Shown here one piece after another: positions 47,801-61,354 of a stretch of 64,000 nt of DNA. The DNA is taken from the NCBI GenBank assembly GCA_963930775.1, contig OZ005695.1, positions 8,866,001 through 8,930,000 of the forward strand, written 5' to 3'. The notes beneath the pieces were generated by a model. It ran no database searches, was not told the DNA's origin, and saw only the letters and a program-made list of their open reading frames with translations. Source of the stretch: Cliona cf. orientalis (Eukaryota > Porifera > Demospongiae > Clionaida > Clionaidae). Positions within the stretch are counted from its first letter, which is position 1, and each line of letters starts with the position of its first letter. The translations under genes and the position numbers were made by a program.

Positions 47801-50800
47801 ACTTTACGAGAATTTGAAGAGTTTCTTGTCCAAGAGTGCAATGTACTATATAGCTTGCTACTATTGTTGAGCACATGCATAGCTACATAATATTATAGCT
47901 AAAGAATAGTTACATATACATGTATACACTGTGACAATATTTATCCTCAGTGGCAAAGGAGGTTATGTTCGAAGGTGGCGCTACAGAAGCTTATGAGGTC
48001 TCATGATTCATGGCACATTGTATATAAGAAGTACAATGCAAAGTATAAATCAGCCGATTTCATTGCCAGCAATCAACTACTTTCTTATGCTGGATTCATC
48101 AGGTAGATAGATTTAATATATAGCTACTTCATGCTTCATGTGTGTGAAGCATCCCTTTTCAGTTTTCTTCGAAGCAAAGACAATCCAGTCATTGATCCCG
48201 AGCATGAGACAGTGTATCAGGACATGACACAGCCACTCTCTCACTACTTCATCAACTCCTCCCACAACACCTACCTGGAGGGGGACCAGCTGAGGGGCAA
48301 GTCCTCCACTGATGCCTACATCAGAGCTCTCCTACAGGGATGCCGCAGTGTCGAGATAGACTGCTGGGATGACAGTATGTGATGACAGTATAGCTACCCA
48401 ATGCTACAACAATATTGTGTTCTTTTCCCCATCTCTTTCATTGTTCTTTGCAGCATTGAATGTGACCAGCCTTGAAGAGAGAGAGCCAATTATTTACCAT
48501 GGCTACACTCTCACAAGTAAACTTCCCTTCAGAGAAGTCATTCACACTATCAAGGTATCATAATTGTGGCCTAGCTATAGGCTTAGCCTCTTTTGCCAGG
48601 CTCCCTCAGATTATTATTATTAGCTAGCTAGCTACACATTGAAAACTAAGAGAACCTGCATGGGGGATGACGCAGCGATCATAAATCCAATCGATTGACA
48701 AAAATTTCTCGAAATCGATATGTGTTCATGCAGGACTATGCTTTTACTAGCTCCAAATATCCGCTAGTCATTTCCATCGAGAACCACTGCAATGACAACC
48801 ACCAGACTAGAATGGCAAAGATCTTCAGAGCCATCTTTGATGAGATTCTTCCTGAAGAGGACCTCGTTGAGCTAGAGGGGAGAGAGAGACTTCCATCACC
48901 ACAAGAGCTGCAGGGAAAGATCATCCTGAAAGGATCTTACGAGGTACTCAATTGTAGCATACGATTGTGATTGGAGGACTCGAATTAAAGTGCACAATAT
49001 GCAATGGATATACTATAGGCTGTTAAAAGTGGTCATGATTCAGTAGCAAGGAGAATAACCAAACAGGTAAGTGCCATAGCCATCGATTTCGGTGCCTACA
49101 TTGGTACTAAAATCACATAATTTTCACAGGATTTGCATAAGCCAACAGTGTCCCTGACTAGAGTTGCAAACACCCTGCCCACAAGATTGGATCGCACAGG
49201 ATCTCTGCCAGATAGCAGTCTTCGTAGACACATTATCAATCAAGAAAGCCATCAGAAATCAAGTTTGGAACGAAGCACATCTGTAAGTTAAGGAACAAAC
49301 CAGTATATATACGTACCAAACTTTATACAAGATTCACCTTGCATGAATAGTTGAGAGTGATTCGTCGAATGGTTCAAGAAACAGAGCAAGGTCAGGACGA
49401 CCAGGAACTAGAGTATGAAGAGACAGTGGGAGACCTAAAGAGCCTCATCATCTACGCCAAAGCCACCTCCATCAAACCTTGGGACTGGAAGAAGCAGAAA
49501 GCCACAACTGTCACTCAGATGTTCTCCTTTGGAGAGCCAAAAGCTGTGGAGCTATGCACCAAGGACAAGAGAGGTACATACAGAAATATTTCTGGTATTT
49601 GATCTAGGGGCATGCATGGGGAAGAAAAATAATTAAAGGGGCACAATAATTAACCGCTGTAGATATGCTTGCCTGTACTGAGCGTCAACTTGTGAGGACC
49701 TACCCAAAAGCAACTCGAGTTGAGTCTACCAACTACAATCCACTGCCCATGTGGAGATGTGGCATTCAGATGGTGGCCTTGAACTATCAGTACCCAGACG
49801 TATGTATGTACCTCAACCAGGGGTTCTTCCGGCTGAACGGTGGGTGTGGCTACGTCCTGAAGCCAGCTGTGATGAGGAGAGAGGACCCTGGTGGAGGATC
49901 TACTCCCTTTGACCCAGAAATGCAGACACCTCATCCTGATATACCACCCATTGACTTGGAAATCGAAGTACATATATTATAGCTTAAACATAATTATAAT
50001 AGTCCTATGATAAACATGACAAAATAGCCGCAATTGAACCATACTATATTATGCATTGCTTCTTTTTACAGCTCATATCGGGACAGAGGCTGTGTCCTTG
50101 GAAGAAAAAATGCACACATACAGCAATCAATATCCATACTTTCGGAATTCCTCACGACTGTGAATACATCCAAGCAACTGTGAGTCGACCAGCCAAAGTT
50201 TAGCTACAGATCACCAATGCAATTTGTATTGCACGATAATTTACACAGCATGAGAGTGTGCTTTGGCCACAATGGGAGAAAGGAAAACATTGCCTAAAGA
50301 AGACCCTCTACATGCCGGAACTGGTAATCTAGTACAGTACACTAGTGCATGTGTAATCTTACTTAGCCTTGGCAAAAGCTGCCAATAGTAGTAAAAATTT
50401 GGTGATAATGAGGCTAGCATATTAGGTATAATTAGGCAATAAATTTGGCTGTTGAAATTAATTTTATGTAATGCATGACATTGTCAAACATTACACTGCA
50501 TTTCTGGAGTGTGTATAAATTTTCTCCGTCCACAGTGTTTAGTTTACTTCCGAGTTGAAGCAGATAGGAAAATCTTTGGACAAAATTGTATCCCAGTCAT
50601 CAGCCTCCAGCCAGGTATACCAATGTAGCTGCGATACCATAACAGTACTATAACACTGATGGCAGTATAATAGATTCTGCATGAAGCTGACATGCACTAA
50701 TATTATAAACCATTTGGCACGATATGGCCCTCACAGGCAATGCAGCTAGCTAGGGCTGCATGATTGTATGTTACAAGACAGTTATAAAGTAGCTACAGCA

Positions 50801-51316
50801 CAGCATGTCTGCAAATGATAGAAATAAAAGGGTGTTTACCCAAGCAATAATTAATCAATAAGATACACGTCTATAGGTAGTCTTGCATGAGCCACCAGCC
50901 AATGAAGTTGCTACACTGACACAGAGCTCTAGCTAGTCACAAATTAAGTGAGTTTGAATTCTGCTCTAGGAATAAAGTTCATTCCACTGAGGACTCCTGG
51001 AGGTGAGCTCATCCCTGGATCAGGCCTGTTTGTGAAAATCAAGAAAGCAGCAGCAGCAGTGGAATCAGAATCAGATATGAGTGGTCGAAGCTTAAGAGGA
51101 AAGATGAGTCGACAAAATGCTCTTGACCACCAAGATGGTAATGATCATGCCAAGGAAGAGAAAGAGAGGTGTAGTGATGAGAAAAGAACTAAAGTAGCTG
51201 AGGAAGAGCCACAAGCCGGCCCTAAGCAACAGCTGGTAAAAAGCCAAGCAGAAGATGCAGGCACTGCTGACTCAACACTTATTAACAGTCCACCACAACC
51301 TAGAAATGCATGGTGA
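44843..51316 (+). CDS. PI-PLC paralogue D (PH-PH-EF-X-Y-C2)
   Basis: Exons: 44843-44888, 44969-45348, 45428-45590, 45661-45814, 45976-46157, 46393-46499, 46687-46738, 46840-46953, 47024-47100, 47202-47290, 47403-47526, 47589-47690, 47750-47842, 47951-48102, 48163-48374, 48454-48554, 48734-48943, 49019-49066, 49130-49282, 49351-49573, 49663-49967, 50072-50179, 50249-50323, 50536-50614, 50970-51316; 3696 nt, 1231 aa. Start is [10 protein letters not shown]. Extra PH about 103-197 ([32 protein letters not shown]), canonical PLC PH about 350-425, degenerate EF region about 496-610, X with SSHNTYL (His about 646), EIDCWDD, IIYHGY, SIENHC; Y with STNYNP and [12 protein letters not shown]2 about 1030-1140; tail about 90 residues, Lys/Glu-rich. 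In the X exon the conserved GCRC is GCRS (Cys to Ser), a change outside the catalytic set. Exon 11 begins G rather than T, still giving the same Leu-Trp. Confidence 0.9.
47308..47353. repeat. G27 run followed by further G blocks in PLC-D intron
   Basis: Twenty-seven G, then CAGGGGGTGGGGCAGGGGG, in the 112-base intron between the exons at 47290 and 47403. Four or more G blocks in one line make a strong G-quadruplex candidate in the pre-mRNA of a very short intron. Confidence 0.9.
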
Positions 51317-52047
51317 CACAATTAAGTTAACTTAAACACTAAGCTGAAGAATAGACTAGTTATGTATTATATCAGCTGTTATAATATGACTCTACCAGGT
51401 CCTTATATTGTTATCATGATATTAAAACTGGAATCTCATGATGAAATTAAACTGGCAATCCATTTAATAGTATTTAAATAGCTGTAGCTATACTGCTTTG
51501 AGCCAAATTGCAAGTTGCCATAGGTGACACAGCTGTGAAAAGTTTGGTAACCCAGGCATGTTCTACAAGGCTGTATAGCAGCTAGATTCTATGAGCTATG
51601 CACCAGCAGGAATGAATGATTTGATTTCAGCCCCTGGTATAGCCTGGGAGTGCACAAAGCACAAAATTAATATCATAGTAAATAGCACTCAAAATACACA
51701 GTAAAACATGACTATGCACAAAGAAAAAGAAAATGACATGGGAAATCTTCCATGGACTGAATTGGCAAGATTCTAAGGTAGTTCCCCTAGCTCTAGGCTA
51801 GACGGACATGCATGATGTATGTACAGTCGATGTGGCTCCAGTTGACGCATTCCAAGGAATAGCTGCAGCCCCGCCCACACATTGTGGTCAACTATGCAGT
51901 AGTACAGCGGGCCAGGCGACAGGTGAAATCGCGATAGTAGACTCTACATACTGAAGCATACTGTTTCGAAGAGATCACTCAGAACAAAGAAATAGGCTAA
52001 ACCCAGGCTCAATCCACCGAAAGATCAGAAACAGGCCAAGCACTGCA
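51317..52047. other. PLC-D 3' flank and spacer before the PH exons
   Basis: 731 bases without a supported exon. It should contain the PLC-D 3' UTR and the promoter of the PH exons that start at 52048. No repeats or RNA genes were recognised. Confidence 0.5.
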
Positions 52048-53037
<990 letters not shown>

Positions 53038-53129
53038 GTAGATTTAACCAAGTTGGCTAAACCTAAAATTATTTATTTTTATGCATGACAAATGAGAAAT
53101 TGTTAGTATAAACCAATATGCATGGTAGC

Positions 53130-53152
53130 ACACACACACACACACACACACA
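53130..53152. repeat. Short (CA)n tract before PLC-E
   Basis: A CA dinucleotide run followed by CT/CA-rich sequence up to the PLC-E ATG. It would act as the pyrimidine-poor tract of the putative acceptor at 53199 if the upstream PH exons are joined. Confidence 0.85.
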
Positions 53153-53191
53153 CTCATACACTCTCTCACACACTATACACACTCACGAACC

Positions 53192-56100
53192 ATGAAAAGT
53201 AATGGCAAAGACTCAGCCATTATCCAAGGTGCTCAGAACAAGCAATTACCATTTCTCAAGGAACTCAAGTTCAGTCGCGAACGCAGTCCTTCTGGGGATG
53301 TTTCCACCTCCTTTGCCAATCCACTAGTCACCGCTGAACTCCCATCATCCTCCGCTAACACAGCTACAAGAGATACACCAGGCAAACACGATAACATGGA
53401 GGGAGCTATAAAGACCGGTCTACTGTCTAAGACAACTATCGGACGAAGGGAGGGATCAAGGCCTGGACCAACAAGACACAGAAACTTTCGTTTGACGGAA
53501 GTGGATCTTGAATATCTACACCTGTTTAGCCACGTAAGTCACCACCCATGCATGATCTAGTGATCTTTCTCCCCACTTGCCACACGCCGTAAAATTACTG
53601 AGTGTGACTGCTCTTTTTAGGTAAAGGTAAAGCGGAGTTTTCCACTCACAAGCATAGAAGAAGTGGAGTATGATGAGGAAAATGAGCCAACAACCTTTCG
53701 TCTTATTTTTTCCAACTGCATCGAAGTTTTACAGGCTGAGACATCAGATGAGGCGAGTGACTGGGTAGAAAAAATTGTTGAAGGTGAGGATCATCAAAAT
53801 CACAAAAAAAGAAATTTGAAAACTCTCATGTTGTGATATTCTTCAGCATGTAAAAAGTGGGATCCAGCAATGCTAGCGGAGGAGTCATTTGATGAGTCAG
53901 CAGGATTGGAAAATGATGAATCTGCTGATCAACTGAAATCAAGTGATCAGCAATCAAGGTGCAATTAATAATGCACTATAGAGTGGAAGCATAAATATTT
54001 AAATAACTGGTATTGTGTTTCGATGTTGATAGAGTGGAATTCGATAGTGCTGCTGGTGAAAGTGAGCCCTCAGCACCTCCCAAGCGTCAATCTTCAGTAT
54101 CAAGATACCGCCAACGCAGTCTCACCACTCCAGTATCGATGGTAGGCCGTTATCACCATCACCAGGACAGGTATGATCATGAAGACCATCGTGAAGCTTT
54201 TATAACAAGATGGAAGGCGAGACTAGGAAGCAAAAGAGCTAAACAAGTAACGTTATTGACATACTATGTATATCATTTAGATGCTCATTTAATAATATAG
54301 GCTCTTTTTGAGATTACAACTTCAGGTTTGGATTCAACAGGTAACTGTAATGTGTGTGTGTATGGGGGGGGGGGGCAATACAGAATAATGAACCAGCTGT
54401 TTACATTGTATTCACTCCCACTCACCACAGCTGAGTCAGCAGGCAGTGATTTTAGAGTGAACTACCGAATGATTATGTACCCTCGACATATGCTTGGACT
54501 ACCAAATGAGAAGCTTTTCAAAATGGACACACAAAACATGGTATATTAATATTATAGCTATATAATGTTTACAACTGTTGACCACAGGGGTGTTTGGATA
54601 CCCATAATGATTATTAAGACTTAGTGATAGTTTATTCTGATAGTGCCACGGTATCAATGTTAGTTCGACATTAATATCATATACCTTTATCACATATAAT
54701 AATTTTATGTGCATGTGTATGTATGTGAATTGTTTCACTGTAGCAAATCATGTGGAGGAGGACTCATCGTCACTCAAGATTCCACTACTCTAGATCATGT
54801 AAGACAGTACAATATCATGTGATAGCTATATAATACATTACCACTAACTACATGTATCTTGATCATGTTGCCCAAACTGCCATATTGGCCGGTGTACAAA
54901 AGAGTGTCTAGTATTGATCTCTAGATATACTAGATCTATGAGTTGTAATTTGATCCAGATAACTGAGTGGAGAGCAACAGTTAACAAATTTGACTACCTA
55001 ATCATCCATAAAATCTGCCATTTTCAGTTGTACGTAATTCAAGTTAACAAACTTCAAAATTATAGCTAATTGTCTATAAAATCTGTAATTTTTAATGTTA
55101 TGATATGTGGTTCACGTTTTTTTACAGTGAGTCTCCACAAGGTGGTGGAGGTGAGAGAGGGCCAAAAATCGACAATGTTTGATAAATTTCCCTATGAGCA
55201 AGTGGATAAGCAGTCCTTCTCCCTCATCTACCAGCAAGAAGGTAGCTATAAGCAACTAAAATTAATAATTTCTATATAACAATATTAATGTATAATCAAT
55301 ATTTTTTTACGAAACAGACAAACGGTATGCGTATCTGACATCACTCGATCTCATCTGTGATCAGCCAGAAAGCTATAACCTGTGGATAAAGGAGGTAGGT
55401 CATAATGATGCTGTAAGTATACCAAACAAGAATACTGACATGTGTAGGGATTAAATTTTGCGTATACTGATTTTGTAACTTGTGCAGTTGAAGTCCATGG
55501 TCAAGAGTCAAAGTAGCAGCTGCACCCACCCCAGACTCTCTAATCAAGACTGTGACACTACAGACACAACAATACTGTATCCATTTTGTGACTATAGACC
55601 ATAGAATATCTAGCTACTATAAGTTTACATTATGATCCTTAAAAAATCCTGTACAGTTGGTTGAAGCAGTTGTGGTCCTGCAAGTCTGACAAAGGAGAGC
55701 TCTCTGAGAGGGACGCCATAAGATTGGCAAGAAAACTTGACCCTTCCATATCAGAGCAGTATGCCAAGAGAATAGTTGCAGTAAGCTAACTATAGCTAGG
55801 CTAGCACACCTTTACCTCTTTCTCACTCTCTCTCTCTCTCTCTGTCTACGTACATATTCACAGTATTCTCATCAGCACCAAGTTGGGTCTTCCCATGGAC
55901 TATCGCTGGAGTTTAACGGTTTTGTCCTCATGTACAATCTACTTGAAGCAACTGCGGAGTCTAGGGTATATCTTCTATAGTTAATGCTACACTATCACTG
56001 TCAACAATTAATTAATGTACCAAAAATTGTAGCTTTACTCAATTATATTCAAAAAGTACGCTGAATCACCTCACCTTGGAATGACTCCATCAGAATTCAG

Positions 56101-59100
56101 AAAATTTCTTGTCAATGAGTGCTACGTAAGTCCATGGATTAATTAAACTAATATAGGCGGGACATGCCACGTCGGTGTATGGTTCTAATTTGCAGTGGCA
56201 GGAAAAATCCTGCACAAATGCTGCACTACGGAAGCTGATTCAATGTCACGATTCATACCACTACGCCTACAAGAAGTACTCTTCAAAGAATAAATCAGCG
56301 GATTTTGTTGCTAGCTGCAAACGTCTTTCCTATGCTGGATTCATCAGGTATAGCTATTTATGGGCTGGCTGTTTACTTGTAAATCTCTCTCCCTCCCCCC
56401 CTCTCTCTCTTTTTCCAGCTTTCTTCGAAGCAAAGATAATCCAGTCATTGATCCCGAGCATGAGACAGTGTATCAGGACATGACACAGCCACTCTCTCAC
56501 TACTTCATCAACTCCTCCCACAACACCTACCTGGAGGGTCACCAACTGAATGGAAAATCATCCACTGAAGCATACACCCGTGTCCTCCTACAAGGCTGCC
56601 GTTGCATTGAGATAGACTGCTGGGACGATAGTAAGCTTATAACTATAGTATTGATTTGAAAATTGTATAATGCATCTAAGAAGAGCACTCAATGGCCATG
56701 TATATGGAAGTGACATGTCAACAGTTTATGTTGACGTAAATCTGCAAGAATACATTTATATGCAGTTTTATGGTTGACCTATAATATTATAAATCTGCCA
56801 CACATTGCTATAGCATTAAATGTGGTCAAGTTGCCTGAGAGGGAGCCCATCATCTACCATGGCTTTACTCTCACCACCAAGCTGCCATTCAGAGACGTCA
56901 TCCATGCAATCAGGGTAATCATGTCCAATAATGATTGTCATCGATCTGATTTCATGCTATCATATATACTTAATCCCTATTGCAGGATTATGCCTTCCAT
57001 TCTTCACCATACCCAGTGGTCATCTCCATAGAGAACCATTGCAACAAGGCACACCAGGCAAAGATGGCAAAGATCTTCAGAGCCATCTTTGATGAGATGC
57101 TGCCTAAAGAGGACCTAGTCGAGCAAGAGGGGAGAGAGAGACTTCCGTCACCCGAAGAGTTACGAGAAAAGATAATACTCAAGTCACCAGTAAAGGAAGA
57201 GGATGTGAGTTTGATATACCCTGTTAATTAATTTCAGTGGTTGCGCCAATTATTAATTTAGTGTGATATTTCATGTTGTATAGCCAAATAGCAAGGGAAC
57301 TGTAAGAAGAAATGTATCAAAGCCAGTGTTGGTAAGGAAGTCCTTTGGCTGATTATTATGTGTGATTGTAAGATTTTGATGATTTTCACCATCATCCTAG
57401 CCCCACTCCAGTTCTACTCTTTCTGCGCCACCACCAAGAACTGATGAGGTAATTTTTTGCAATGATGTCGCTCATCTCTTTCATTCACTCAAACTCACAC
57501 ACACGCATACACACAAGCAGACAAGTCCAGGTATTCAACAAAAGACTGAACAAGTCGATGGAGCTACAACTGAAGAATATGATGGTGCAAGGTTTAACAG
57601 AGGACCACTACGCCTATCGTTTCGCACACGGCGCAGGCAGGTAATTGCAATACCAACTAGCATCTGTGAGCCAAATCAGAATCTGATACATTGTGTCAAA
57701 CATCAACATTGTTCTTTTCTTTTACACACTGACAGCTAGGAGAGATCCAGAAGAAAGTTGAAGAGCTTGAGCAGGGGAAAGATGACCAGGAGGTTGAGTT
57801 CATCGAGACAGTGGAGGACTTGTCCAGTCTCATCATTTATGCCAAGTGCAAGTACATCAAACCGTGGGACTGGGAGGTGCAGAGGAAGACAGAAGTCACT
57901 CAGCTTCTAAGCTTTGGTGAACCAACAGCTGTCAAGCTGTGTATAGAATCAAGCAGAGGTACAATAATCATTAAAATCTAGCCACTTGTAAGGTGGCTTA
58001 GTTTCTTGGGAAATGGTTTTGCAAGAGCTGAATAATCATTTTAACAGAAATGCTTGCTGCTACTGAACGTCAACTTGTGAGGACATACCCCAAGGGAATT
58101 CGATTTGATTCATCGAACTATGACCCTTTCACTATGTGGGCACATGGCATACAAATGGCAACGCTAAACTTTCAAACATTGGACATCTACATGCACCTCA
58201 ACCAGGGGTTCTTCCGGCTGAACGGTGGGTGTGGCTACGTCCTGAAGCCAGCTGTGATGAGGAGAGAGGACCCTGGTGGAGGATCTACTCCCTTTGACCC
58301 AGAAATGCAGACACCTCATCCTAATGTACCACCCATTGACTTGGAAATCGAAGTAAGTATGTGCCTGGCTAGGATGATGAAGTAGCTATAGCTATATAGC
58401 TATCTGCCATAAATATTATTTGTACCATGATGTAGCTAATATCAGGACAGCGGTTGAGCCCTTGGAAGAAAAAACGCTCGTCTGTATCAGTTGTCGTGCA
58501 CACCTATGGAGTCACTCACGACTGTGGACAAATGAAAGAAGCCACAGTTAGTAAAATTTAATGTAACAGTATGATTCAAGATTGTATTGTGTGCTCCACA
58601 TATTTTGCAGCATGATAAGGTGCTTTGGCCATCGTGGGAGGAAGGAAAACACAACTTGCAAAAGACTATCTTCATGCCAGAACTGGTAGCCATTGTGTAT
58701 AGCTACTATTGATTTCACCAAAATTTAATGCATTTGCTTGCCTGCGCAGTGTTTGGTTTATTTCCGAGTTGAAGCGGACAAGAAGCTGTTTGGACAAAAC
58801 TGCATCCCAGTCATCAGCCTTCAGCCAGGTAAAACACTATTATACTAGCTATACTGGCATTGATTCATAACAAAGTTAGCAATACCACTGTTGAATACTA
58901 TTATAGGAATAAAGTTCATTCCGCTGAGGACTCCTGGAGGTGAGCTCATCCCTGGATCAGGCCTCTTCGTGAAAATCAAGAAAACAGCTGCAGCTACCAC
59001 TACTGGAGCTCAGACTGAGCAGCCAGAAGCGAATGATAGAAAGGCTGCAGAAGATGCGCTGTCAAAATCTCAAGGCCGTAGGATTAGCAGACAAGAGGCA

Positions 59101-59361
59101 ATCGATATTGAACGTGGGACTGTCAGAGATACAACTAAAATTGCCGTGAAGTATGGAGCTGAGAGAAAGGAAGCCTGGAATGATAATGCTGATGAGAGAG
59201 AGGGAAAGTTTGACAGTGAAGATCCAACAGCATCGTATAAGAGACGGTTCACTAGTCCAGCAGTACTAGAGAGCAGCCCAGCTGACAATCCTTTCAAAGA
59301 ATACGACTCTAGTTCAAAACTGGTAGTTGTGGCAGAAGTACATGAGAACACTGCACGATAA
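53192..59361 (+). CDS. PI-PLC paralogue E (PH-PH-EF-X-Y-C2)
   Basis: Exons: 53192-53533, 53621-53783, 53847-53958, 54033-54246, 54301-54340, 54431-54540, 54744-54798, 55128-55241, 55318-55394, 55488-55576, 55657-55780, 55864-55965, 56033-56125, 56196-56347, 56419-56630, 56814-56914, 56986-57204, 57284-57331, 57401-57448, 57521-57640, 57736-57958, 58048-58352, 58436-58546, 58611-58685, 58750-58828, 58907-59361; 3783 nt, 1260 aa from the ATG at 53192. Extra PH about 73-168 ([24 protein letters not shown]), canonical PLC PH about 330-409, X with SSHNTYL (His about 630), EIDCWDD, IIYHGF, SIENHC; longer linker of four small exons; Y with [18 protein letters not shown]2; tail about 150 residues. 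The first half of its Y exon is the most diverged of the family ([13 protein letters not shown]), while the second half is identical to C and D. No short separate first exon is seen, so the start may instead be in the exons at 52048. AATAAA at 59668. Confidence 0.87.
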
Positions 59362-59667
59362 TGATTAAATTAAGTGTTCAATTATTTAATATAGATTGCT
59401 GAAAATGGTACTACCTCGATCAGAATGAGTCTAGTAGCAGTTGTGGCTAGCCTTGTCCCAGACCCTCCTAGCTCTGTGTGTACATTGAAAACTTATAAAG
59501 CTGCATGGGAGGGCCTGGGAACGAGGCTAGTTATCGCAAAAGTGTGATAATGTAATGCATATCAATCATCTATATGCCATAGGGAGGACTCGGAGGGATT
59601 GGAAATGGATGGCTGGTATAGGCGTGTGTTTCTCTTTTTTGTAGCTTTGCTGTACCCCTAAGCTTAT

Positions 59668-59673
59668 AATAAA
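59668..59673 (+). terminator. Polyadenylation signal, PLC-E
   Basis: AATAAA about 300 bases after the PLC-E stop, upstream of the palindrome at 59716. Confidence 0.45.
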
Positions 59674-59715
59674 TTATTTTAATATGAAATATCATCACTT
59701 TAATAACTAATTGAC

Positions 59716-59751
59716 ATTATAGACTACGTAAACGTTTATGTAGTCTATAAT
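59716..59751. repeat. Near-perfect palindrome between convergent genes
   Basis: Two 18-base arms meet without a loop around AACGTT; ATTATAGACTACGTAAAC pairs with the following 18 bases with a single mismatch. The transcript of either strand would form a hairpin. Confidence 0.9.
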
Positions 59752-59935
59752 ATCTATGTTAGTAGCTATAGACTATCATTAGGCTATCATTAGGATCAGA
59801 AAACATGTTTACCACCTCAAATTTAACAAAAAGTATTGAAACACAACTAGCTATAATATATTAGCTAGATCTACCATTGCCACTCAGGCTCATCATGAAA
59901 GCTATCAGAATCAAGCAGCTCTACTTATAAATAAG

Positions 59936-61060
59936 TCACTCATTGTTCAAAATGCCATACACTATAACAAAGTTCAGAGCGAGTAGACCTCCATAGGTGA
60001 CCGTATCAATGACAAATGAGACATGGGTATGTGGTTCCCACTTGCTAAGCCAATTCAATAGCTCTGTTGTGCTGTTTTCATTTTCTTTCTCATCTTGTTT
60101 CAATACGGCATGGCGAAGTAGTATAGCAGTAAAGGACAAGCTAAAGATAGCGGTCACACCACGGAGAAGGGTGAACGTAAAATAAGCAACACGAAAGGCA
60201 TAACTCTTCACCAGAATTCCAAGCGAAAGGTATGTAGATAGTGCAGACGAGCATGTCATTAGCTTGAGAGCAATGACAACCATCTTGACACCAACTTCAA
60301 GTACGAGATGCTTGCAATTACGTACTTCAACTGCTTCAGAATTACAGGCACACTCACAGAAAATACAGCAGCATATAGCAAAAATGAACCGAACACCAGC
60401 AATCACAGCAGCTGCAAAGGTTATGCTATAAAATACCAGGCGATATATCAAAAGTGCATACCAGCCTTTTCCAAGGTAGAAGAGATTGATGTTTGAAAAT
60501 GGTGCAAACAAAAAGGCAAATTCCAGATCAACCAGTCGTAAATATTCAAGAAATTCCCAAAATCCCTTTCCACCTTGAAGTTGTTTCTGCCAGCAACAAA
60601 TCCAAAAGCATCCAGCATGAAATGGGGCAAAAACTACCACAAAAATTTCGTATACAAAGGATATGAAAGTTACCCGATTTGCAATTGACTTTCCAGCCAG
60701 TAAGAGATCTGTTGATTTGTTTGTACCAAGAATATCGATGGTTCCAGGCTGATCCCATCCCACCAATCCAAGATACACAGCGTTCACCACGATTAGCAGA
60801 ATTTTTCCCAGTGCTTGCAAGGTAGAGACTGCTTTCACCAGGGCAGGACTATTACAAAGAGCAGGAGTGCTGTCATCAGTATTAATATCCAGGCCATCTT
60901 TAGAAAATTTTTGTTTGATTTTAGCAAACAAGGTACCTTCAATGCAGCAAGTCCATTTTGTGAACACCACGTACGAAATGATGCCTGCCACAAGGCCGCA
61001 AAATGAGAATATAATGGTAAGGACCAGGGAGGTTTTATCGACATCGGCGTAAAGATTCAT
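59936..61060 (-). CDS. Multipass membrane protein of unknown family, single exon
   Basis: 374 codons without an intron. I do not recognise the family. Seven or eight hydrophobic segments are visible, among them residues about 12-34 (VLTIIFSFCGLVAGIISYVV), about 84-102 (GKILLIVVNAVYLGLVGW), about 130-155 (rich in Phe/Val, ending CFWICCWQK), about 205-240 (long, ending in the Cys cluster ICCCIFCECAC), and a last one near the C terminus (LLALNFVIVYGIL). There is no N-terminal cleavable signal beyond the first helix. The cysteine cluster after a helix could be palmitoylated. A soluble loop at about 40-80 is Lys/Asp-rich. It could be a transporter-like or receptor-like protein; no motif decides this. 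The gene is head-to-head with the cytohesin gene (under 300 bases between starts) and tail-to-tail with PLC-E. Confidence 0.7.
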   Translation of the reverse strand: MNLYADVDKTSLVLTIIFSFCGLVAGIISYVVFTKWTCCIEGTLFAKIKQKFSKDGLDINTDDSTPALCNSPALVKAVSTLQALGKILLIVVNAVYLGLVGWDQPGTIDILGTNKSTDLLLAGKSIANRVTFISFVYEIFVVVFAPFHAGCFWICCWQKQLQGGKGFWEFLEYLRLVDLEFAFLFAPFSNINLFYLGKGWYALLIYRLVFYSITFAAAVIAGVRFIFAICCCIFCECACNSEAVEVRNCKHLVLEVGVKMVVIALKLMTCSSALSTYLSLGILVKSYAFRVAYFTFTLLRGVTAIFSLSFTAILLRHAVLKQDEKENENSTTELLNWLSKWEPHTHVSFVIDTVTYGGLLALNFVIVYGILNNE

Positions 61061-61354
61061 AATGATGTGATTCTTGGAGATGATAGCTAGCTGCTAAAAT
61101 TCAAGGATATGGCAATAAAAACTACTTGCTGTCCCGCGAATCATGTGTCACCAACTGTGTCTGGTTACCGCTTTTTATATGAGCGAAACTATAACGAGAA
61201 TCTCAGGATAGCGCCGCGCGCAAAACGCCCTCCAGCGCTAGCGCTGCGTGCAGCGCTCGATCGATCGCGAAGCGTGGGTGGCGACCCTTACCTAACTTCG
61301 TTAAATAAGAAAGAAAATTTGAAACCAATACAAACACCTGCCAGCAGACGGCAG
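61061..61354. promoter_or_regulatory. Divergent region between membrane-protein gene and cytohesin gene
   Basis: 294 bases between the two ATGs. The middle, about 61205-61290, is GC-rich with GCGC-containing blocks (GCGCCGCGCGC, CTAGCGCTGCG) and an ATCGATCG motif, unlike the AT-rich surroundings, as expected of a CpG-containing bidirectional promoter. An in-frame upstream ATG at 61109 would extend the cytohesin by 82 residues through this GC-rich part; this is probably untranslated leader. Confidence 0.5.

Larger units (their letters stand above)
59362..59935. other. Spacer between convergent PLC-E and membrane-protein genes
   Basis: 574 bases holding both 3' UTRs. AATAAA at 59668-59673 suits PLC-E. 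It also contains the 36-base palindrome at 59716. No exon is seen. Confidence 0.55.
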
